Below, piece after piece: positions 57,465 to 64,000 of a stretch of 64,000 nt of DNA. The stretch is from contig VDFB02193867.1 in the NCBI GenBank assembly GCA_007258455.2, forward strand, positions 529,700,863-529,764,862, written 5' to 3'. This DNA is from Sequoia sempervirens. Its lineage: Eukaryota; Streptophyta; Pinopsida; Cupressales; Cupressaceae. The translations under genes and the position numbers were made by a program. The notes under the pieces are model-generated. The model worked only from the letters and a program-made list of their open reading frames with translations, ran no database searches and was not told the origin of the DNA. Every line of letters begins with the position of its first letter. Position 1 is the stretch's first letter.

Positions 57465-57860
57465 AATAAATTCCTAAGTAAACTTATGTAAGTGTAATTT
57501 ATTATTTAATTACACGAACATAATTTATTTGTATTAAACAATAGACTTGTTTACTATTTGAAAAAAAAACCAAGTAAAACCACTATGTTGAAGTTTTAAA
57601 TTCAATTAAATTCAGTGTCACCTTTGGTAGAGTAGTTTTGTAGATGTTCTTCAAATGGAACATAGTGTAATTGAGTCATGAGCGAAGCCTACATTAATTG
57701 AAATCGAAGATATAATTTACATGCAATAAAAATATTTTAGTTTAGATATTTCATCTTTAAAACTAAAGTGATAAAGTAAAGGTGAGATATACAATGGAAC
57801 ATACGTGTAGCTATTGTAATGTTCTTTGACTATTTGAAGAGTTTGAATGTGACAATGCAT
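57465..57860. other. AT-rich gap between copia array and Helitron gene
   Basis: No gene. A perfect hairpin GTGTAATT-(8)-AATTACAC lies at 57492-57515. A Helitron 3' end on the minus strand would have a hairpin shortly before CTRR. Here the minus strand reads 'ttacataagtttacttag' after the hairpin, without a clean CTRR, so the boundary remains unproven. Confidence 0.35.
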
Positions 57861-59225
57861 TCAAACATCTCTATTTTGTTTTTTAGAGAGCAACATACGA
57901 GATTTCTTGCATGTGTGCATATCTTTGGAATATGAAGGTTGTATGCATAGAGATAGAAGGTCATAAACTCTTGAAATTGTTGTGAATGTCAACCCTTGGC
58001 GGTCAATGTTCCTAATGTGGATTGTTTCCCTTTCAAGTGTAAGGCCTTGTGACTTGTAAATTGTCAAGGGCCATGATTTTTTTAGTGGAATTTGACAATG
58101 GTGACCACAACTAAGTGGGGTTATAGGGAAATATTTTGGGTTGTTAAGATCCCAAGCTAGTCCAATGTAATGTTTGAATTGAACAACAACAAATAAGGGA
58201 AGTTGAGGTGGTTTTTCACCATCATTGTATACAATTGCCTTGATTTGACCAAGTGCACCATTCACAAGCCCTATTTCCACCCATAAATTTGAGCACAACA
58301 TAACCTATTGACCAATAGGTAAGAGTATCTTAGCTTGAAGTTGTTCTTCATTGGTATTTGAGTATGTTGATCCCCTAAGTTGCTTTGTAATGGATATTGC
58401 AATAGGTGTTGACAAATACAAAAACATACATTTATTATGTAGTAATACCAATTTGTTTGTTGCAAATGGATGTATGACAGTTGAGAAAACAAAATTTTCT
58501 ATAGAGGTGAGTGAGGATCTTGAATGTGGCATAATAATTTTCCAATATTTTACTATAGGATTTTCATTTCATAGATTTGAGAGAAGTGCATGAAAAGAAA
58601 TTGGCAAGGATCATCACCAATTTGTTGAAATATTTTGTTTAGTGTTATAACTATAGTGAAGATGTGCCATAGTGTTCTAACGTAGTAAGTAGAAGCATAC
58701 ATTGGGTTATATTTAACTAGTGGTAGTTGGTCCAGGTCACCAAAGAAAGTGAGTGAACGTCCTCCAAATGGTAACTCGTTGTGGATGGGGAATGATTCAC
58801 ACAACCTCATGTCAATTCATTCTATCAACTTTAGCCCAATGAAACTCATCTCATCTATTAGAATGTATTGAATGAAGTACATGCTTTCTTGGAAGGTTAC
58901 GAGAGTTTTTCCTTGTAGAGGGGGTCAATTATTTGATTGTTATTTGAAGGGAAAAATGAATTGTTGATGCTTGAATGTTGAATGCAACAACACCTATAGG
59001 TGCAAGAAGTAGTAATGGTGATTGGTGAATTGGAGCTGAACTCATGAGCATAAACCTATTTTTTTTAATGAGGTGTGACTTTCTATTTCTTGTACTTCCT
59101 TGAACAATCAATATAAGTGGTGGTTGTAAAGGAAGAGTAGTTAGATGTGACAAAAAATGTATCAAAATATTTTTTTGTTGAGTAGAGAAGGTAGTATGAG
59201 TGTGTTCATTGAGAACATGGTGCAC
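57861..59225 (-). pseudogene. Helitron PIF1-like helicase region
   Basis: Minus strand in order: 'ILIVQGSTRNRKSHLI' (Walker A, decayed from G-T-A-G-T-G-K-S), 'LLLLAPIGVVAFNIQASTIH', 'LPFGGRSLTFFGDLDQLPLV' (Walker B type), 'IGDDPCQFLF', 'LWVEIGLVNGALGQIKAIVY', 'LPLFVVVQFKHYIGLAWD' and 'LTIYKSQGLTLERETIHI' with 'RQGLTFTTISRV' (last helicase motifs). Frameshifts separate 59225-58929, 58810-58553 and 58301-57861. It would unwind DNA during rolling-circle-like transposition. The broken P loop and the frameshifts make it inactive. Confidence 0.85.
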
Positions 59226-60448
59226 TTGAAATATTGGGCAATTGGAGTTTATGAAAGTAGTAGCTACATGATTTTGTAGTGGGTATCATACCGTTCATGG
59301 TTTAGGTTGATGTCACATTAGCCAAGCATTTCTAGTGCATCTAGCTAAATAGGAAGGTTTGGGTGTAGACCTGATAGTAATTTCCATTTATTAGGGTTGT
59401 CTTCTTTCATTACATAGTCAGTGTTGGATTAGTTTCTATCTTCAAGTTCTTCATCCAATTTTGATGGTGCACAATGGACATTCCATGGTCGATAAGTACA
59501 AAAAAACCTTTCCCATTGTGCTAATATTTTCTCTTCTTGGGATCCAAAATAATTTTCAATATTACCAAATAGGTGGTATAGTACTAGTTCACTCGAAAAA
59601 AATTCATAGAAGATTTTGTCATCTTTTGTAGGGATAGTTGTGAACCATGGTGAGACCCAAAAAATTACTTAAATTGTAGGGCACTCCTTCCATTGATTGT
59701 TCTTGTGAGATAATTTAAAGGTCAATTTTTGAGTCACTTCCATGAGAGGCATTATCTCTAGATGTATGGGTCTTTTCATGTAAGCATCAATGTAGGTAGG
59801 TGATGTTATTGATGTGGGAAAGACTGATACACATTGAAATTTGTGTTGATTATCATTTAAAGAAACAAATTTCCTACTAAATATAGAGAGGGGAAACTTT
59901 AGTAAAAGGTGGAAACTCTCCTAGGAACTTATGTCATGATCAACAAGGCTCTTAGTAAGCATTTTTTTAAAAGCTATAGGGGTAGACATTTCAGATTGGA
60001 AAGTGGTTGAAATGCGAGATAACATGGGATGATATGTTTCAGATTTGTGTTAATATTTTGCTGCATATTTTGCAATATATTTGAGGACAACATCAATTGA
60101 GAGAACATGTTAGCAATATATATTAGCCCTCCAAATAGAAAGGATAGATGTGTTGCGAAGGTTTAGGTGGTCATCATTGTGTGTTGGGGTGTGCTTAGGC
60201 TAACCATTCTCAATATTTGAGAGACTTGAACTATCTTGCATGGTTTATGGGGATTTGTAATCACAGGAAATAGATGTCCCTTTCCTCCTAAGGCATGTTA
60301 GTAGAGTAAATTTTGTGTGTCGTTCAACATGATTGACCAGTCCAATATAGTAGGTTGAAGGGTTCGCTAACATGATCTATGGTGTATCCATCAAACAAGG
60401 ATCATCGATAATAGATTGATGGAATGTTTGGTTTCTCACTTCAAGGAT

Positions 60449-60690
60449 TCATGTGTTCCATGCAGAGACATATCTATCAATATAATCAAGTGCATTTTGT
60501 ACTGATTGTAGGCTATTCCTTTCTAATCTACTAATGTTAGGTGCTTCGTGGAGCCATAGGAAACCATGGATGTGTATAGATCCTATGTGTTTCCATTCAT
60601 ACCTATGGAATGCACTTTTTAGCAAAAATCCAAAGTAATATAATAATGTCAGATAATAAGAAAAGAAGGGAGTTATTTGTACCAATATTC
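60449..60690 (-). pseudogene. Helitron Rep (HUH) fragment
   Basis: 'EWKHIGSIHIHGFLWLHEAP' contains the H-x-H metal-binding motif of HUH nucleases (about 60565-60590, minus strand). It is followed by 'NALDYIDRYVSAWN', the usual sequence leading toward the catalytic Tyr region. It would nick one strand at Helitron ends. The downstream Rep part (60448-59226) is too decayed to place the Tyr residues. Confidence 0.75.
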
Positions 60691-60950
60691 TTTTGCGCCA
60701 AGTGGTTTTTCTAAGACCTCTTCAAAAAATGCAGTAAAGCTATGGTGCATGTATAGTGTGGTGAGGTGTGGATTCTAAACAATATTTTGTATCATCCATA
60801 TAGAAGCCATAGAAGGATTTTTAGGTGACTTGGTTGGAATAATGGCATGGAAGTCTATCCATTTTGTATCTATTGCACACTAAGGGTGAAGAAAAGTGTT
60901 GGGCATCCAAATTGAATGACCATGTCAGAAATCTCCCCTCGATGCTAGGT

Positions 60951-61290
60951 CTAAAATGGACAGGTCCCATGAACTAACAAGCTAAAGCATATAAGTTGAT
61001 ATACAATTTTGTCATCTAGCAAGTCCTTCAATCTTTGGTGAAGGTCAAAGATTGTTGATGGTAGGTAACCATCTATATGTTTATTGAAAAATACAAAGGA
61101 AGTGGATTGGCTATAGTGATGCATTAGAATGTTTAGTATGAAGTATCTAAATCGTGAGTGTTGGCCAAACCTATTATCATGGTACGTTAGAAGATGGAGA
61201 GCATACTCATGTAGCTTAATTTCATTGATACGTTGTTGTTTGAATGCAACCTTTCCTTTTGGAAATAAAGTGGGGAATTCCATCACAAAT
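60951..61290 (-). pseudogene. Helitron-like N-terminal domain
   Basis: 'EFPTLFPKGKVAFKQQRINE', 'IKLHEYALHLLTYHDNRFGQ' and 'HSRFRYFILNILMHHYSQST' are the well-conserved block preceding Rep in plant Helitron proteins (Helitron_like_N). One open frame of 111 codons. Confidence 0.85.
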
Positions 61291-61433
61291 AATCTTTCAA
61301 TGGTGTATTCATTTATAGGACATGGAGAAATGGGTGGCCACTCAACAATAGGTGTTGGTCATCCTTAACCTAGTTGTAGTAAAGAGCACACTTATTCGAC
61401 CTCTGTACATGCATGTGGAAGATCTTCCACAAA

Positions 61434-62340
61434 CTAAGTTGTGTTTGGCATGGTATCTTCAAAGGGGTCATATTCTATATCACTTTTTTCCATAAAGCCT
61501 GTATTTGTAGGATCCAAATTTGTAGTTGTTGCATACAGAAGGTCTGAAATGTCATTAGAGGATTGGTGCAAACTTGAAAATGAGAGCATATCTAATTTTA
61601 CATCTTTGTATGGGTCATAGCACATCTTGTATTATAATGCCACACATACACATTCTCTACTAACATAGAAGTTATATGGTTGTTGCTCAATGTTTTTTTG
61701 TTAATTATTAGTATATCCAACTCATTAATATGTCTTGAAAAGTAGGTTGCAATTGCAGATATATCTTGTGGAAAATAAATAATGTGGCCTTTTGTATTTT
61801 AGTTGCCCACCTCTTGCACATGTAACTTGAAGGATTGGGCTAACCCTTGCTATCAACATCTCCACAACTTGGTATATATTTTCTAAACATATAGGTTGCT
61901 CATGAGGGTCCATGTTGTTATGGTTTGAGAAGCGATGGTTGTTTTTTTCAGATGTACATCTATAAAAAGTAATGATTCCATTTGACTGTCTAGTTTTTAT
62001 TATTGGACATCTTTCCATGGAAACCATGCATGTCAACATTTTTGAAAGGCTTTCTAACTTTGAATGACAGGTACCCGTAGTGAACATTTCTTGAGTTGAA
62101 GGTGGAGAAGGGTGCATTTGAAACAATGGGTTCGGTTGAAGTATATTTGGCATTTGAGATGTAGGTGTGTGTAGGTGGGGTGTATTATTGGGAGAAGAGA
62201 GTGTAGATGTAGAGGATCCATCAATGGGGATTTGTTGGTTTTCTTGTCTTCTTTTGTTAATATTATTTTTCCTTGCATGGTATTGTGTACATTGCATTTG
62301 ATTTCAATGAGAACATTTTGCTTGCATTGCTTCATTTTCT
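61434..62340 (-). pseudogene. N-terminal region of the Helitron protein
   Basis: 62297-61725 begins with Lys/Gln-rich and Pro/Ser-rich low complexity, then 'FSNHNNMDPHEQPICLENIY', 'QVVEMLIARVSPILQVTCAR' and 'GGQLKYKRPHYLF'. This conserved segment (DUF6570-like) lies upstream of Helitron_like_N in many plant and moss Helitron proteins. 61625-61434 encodes an acidic stretch with 'YDPYKDVKLDMLSF'. The start codon is uncertain. Another ORF in a shifted frame (62335-62054) overlaps the low-complexity part. Confidence 0.7.
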
Positions 62341-62988
62341 ACCTCCGTTAGAAGGAATGTTGAGGATAAAAGTAACATAATATATTTGTGAGTGATAATT
62401 AGAAGAATATACATATATCAAATGTTTAATACAAATTTGCAAATACATATTTCAAATAGCATGACCATCTATGATGTAGAATGTAAGGAGATAACACAGT
62501 GTGAACAAGTAATTTGAAACACAAGAAAATAACACAACTTATTAATATATGGACATTCAATGTACAAAAAGGTAAAAAAATATATATGAATGGTGATATT
62601 TTTTGTATTTGAAAAACCATGACCAACTATTTTATAATAAGGAGATAACATTTTATGAATAAATATTTTGGAACACAACAAAATAGTAAAAATATTTGTA
62701 TATATATGATCATATTTATATATATGGACATGCAATGTATAGATTATGAAAAAATATATACACATGTTGATCATTTTTACATATATGGACATTGAATGTA
62801 TACAATATTAGTAATAAGAGTTAAAGGAAAATTTTGATAGATAAATGCATAAAATTGAATTGTCTTATTTTATGGTATAGATCGACATTTACACACAAAG
62901 GAAGTAGTTGAACAATTGAAATAATCGTGAGCAACTAAAGTAATGGTGAAATTGCCTATGTAACAATGTAATACAATACATTATTTTC
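62341..62988. other. AT-rich stretch, no gene
   Basis: Microsatellite-like 'tatatat' and 'acatatatggacattgaatg' motifs recur at about 62.55, 62.72 and 62.78 kb. ORFs at 62426-62792 (minus) are Tyr/Ile-rich low complexity. The 5' end of the Helitron may lie here but is not identified. Confidence 0.45.
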
Positions 62989-62989
62989 A

Positions 62990-63003
62990 AACATTCCCCC
63001 CAT
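62990..63003 (-). promoter_or_regulatory. Possible copia-type polypurine tract
   Basis: On the minus strand 'aatggggggaatgtttg' resembles the tract plus LTR start (TGTT) seen in plant copia elements. If so, an LTR would run leftward from about 62993. No second LTR or coding region supports it. Confidence 0.25.
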
Positions 63004-63234
63004 TATTACATTGTTCCTAAAACCATTAAACCATATAATTCATCTTCCCAAGGGACCCCCCCTTAAGGCTTACATGACAAAACTTGCTGAATACAAAATA
63101 TGTATACATTCTTGAGAAAAATCACCTTCTAAAGAAACAAATCTTAAATAAGGTGAAACTCCTCTAGAAGCTCTGTGCTGAATTTCTGAGTTCTTGCTCG
63201 AAATTCCAAACCATAGACTGTAGTTATTGGAGAA

Positions 63235-63340
63235 CTACCCTCGTAAAGGTATAACCCTTGGTCCCTGACCGTAATTACTCAACAACCATCCTCCAAATTG
63301 TCTTCTCAACCCTCGTAAAGGTGTAATCCTTGGTCACACT
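63235..63340. repeat. Imperfect direct repeat (~72 bp spacing)
   Basis: 'ccctcgtaaaggtataaccc' with 'ttggtc' at about 63238-63264 recurs as 'ccctcgtaaaggtgtaatcc' with 'ttggtc' at about 63310-63336, each followed by a short 'caacaatccat'-like end. No known function. Confidence 0.6.
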
Positions 63341-63459
63341 CATAAATTATATAGTCAACAATCCATACTAAGCTCTTCACCAAACTCCTTACCTGTCTCG
63401 AAAAGAAAACTTCACAATACATGTATCTTCAAATTCTCATCATGTGTATGACCATCGAA

Positions 63460-64000
63460 ATTTCAATGGCGGGCGGGGGAAAGTAGACGTGAATTATTTG
63501 TACTTGTGAAGTCTTCGCCTGCACGTGACAAAACTACTGTGATCAATTTTCAAGTCCTTGAGCACGAGATCAATCAATGATTTGTTTCGCTTATTTCTTA
63601 TCCGCTTTATTTGACCAAATTAAAAAAAAATCTTCGTGAAGAAATTTTACTTCTTATCAATGCTTTAATGTCGATTGGAGTCAGATTTGTCAGATTGTCA
63701 GACTATATTGTCAAGCATGTGTCCTACTTTCTAAAATTTTGGGTAGCCTACCGACATATTTTTCAATTCTCTGACATGGAAGGAGGGAGCAACTGCTGTG
63801 TTATTTCCATTAGATATGAGTTCAAGCAAGAACGCAACCTCTTTCTCTTTCAGAGACATGCGAAGCTGCTATGTAGTGGCCCCCACGCGGTTTTATAAAG
63901 GCTTTTATTCTTTGAAGTAGTTGAAAGCGGAGCGTGTCATGTGTCAATACTACGAGAACTCTTAAAGGTCGTAGGAAGAAAAACTTTGACAAGTCCCCGC
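63460..64000. other. CpG-richer right edge, possible promoter or gene border
   Basis: About 20 CpG dinucleotides occur in 540 bp, against about five in comparable stretches such as 14.0-14.54 kb. A TATA-like 'ctttataaaac' on the minus strand (63891-63901) is next to 'cgcgtggggg'. The 95-codon plus ORF 63611-63898 has no recognised domain. CpG retention suggests lower past methylation than the surrounding elements. The sequence may be the edge of a real gene or a younger insertion continuing beyond the window. Confidence 0.35.

Noticed and set aside
57492..57515. Hairpin as proven Helitron 3' end
   Set aside because: Position fits, but no clean CTRR follows on the minus strand, and 8-bp AT-rich palindromes are common in this DNA. 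Kept only as a candidate.

Overview
The window reads as AT-rich intergenic DNA from a large-genome seed plant, most likely a gymnosperm. That identification is inference. It rests on stacked, decayed Ty3/gypsy elements of the Tat type (two RNase H domains), a Helitron of plant type, a tRNA-derived SINE, CCCTAAA telomere-like repeats, and the absence of any clearly intact cellular gene. Almost every coding trace is a broken mobile element.

Layout. (1) 0.3-13.4 kb: what looks like one old two-gene DNA transposon. A plus-strand gene (3812-5801) ends in five short exons, all symmetric phase 0. A convergent minus-strand gene (12924-6456) carries DDE-transposase-like motifs. The transposase gene has since received a SINE (10260-10454, 10-bp duplication AGCATTGAAT), a solo LTR (8384-9872, duplication CTTAT) and an intronic minisatellite. 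A 15-bp CpG-containing motif occurs in inverted orientation near both outer edges. (2) 15.0-19.04 kb: 5'-truncated Tat-type gypsy pol, whose 3' half resumes at 34.5 kb. (3) 19045-34496: a complete gypsy element inserted into it, flanked by TAAAC. Its 5' LTR contains an internal ~0.62 kb tandem duplication that doubles the TATA box. (4) 34.5-38.97 kb: remainder of the host element. On its antisense strand is a long decayed ORF encoding a plant mobile domain, an acidic Gly/Asp tract and a Gln-rich coiled coil, preceded by an array of ATGYGCTA octamers. The host 3' LTR starts at 38973. (5) 39352-50254: another LTR element (duplication TATTT) inserted in that LTR. It keeps a Gag-like zinc knuckle but has no recognisable Gag core, protease, RT or integrase, so it looks non-autonomous. 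(6) 51321-57464, minus strand: three copia-type LTRs separating two gag-protease units, without RT or integrase. (7) 57.5-62.3 kb, minus strand: decayed Helitron Rep/helicase gene. (8) The last ~540 bp is visibly richer in CpG than the rest and may be the edge of different, less methylated DNA.

How it fits together. The order of insertion is readable: host gypsy first, then one element into its internal region and another into its 3' LTR. In the complete element, about 40 in-frame stops were read by eye. All but one are TAG or TGA at expected Gln (CAG) or Arg (CGA) positions, which is what long-term CG and CHG cytosine methylation and deamination would leave. Nothing in the window appears able to transpose on its own today.
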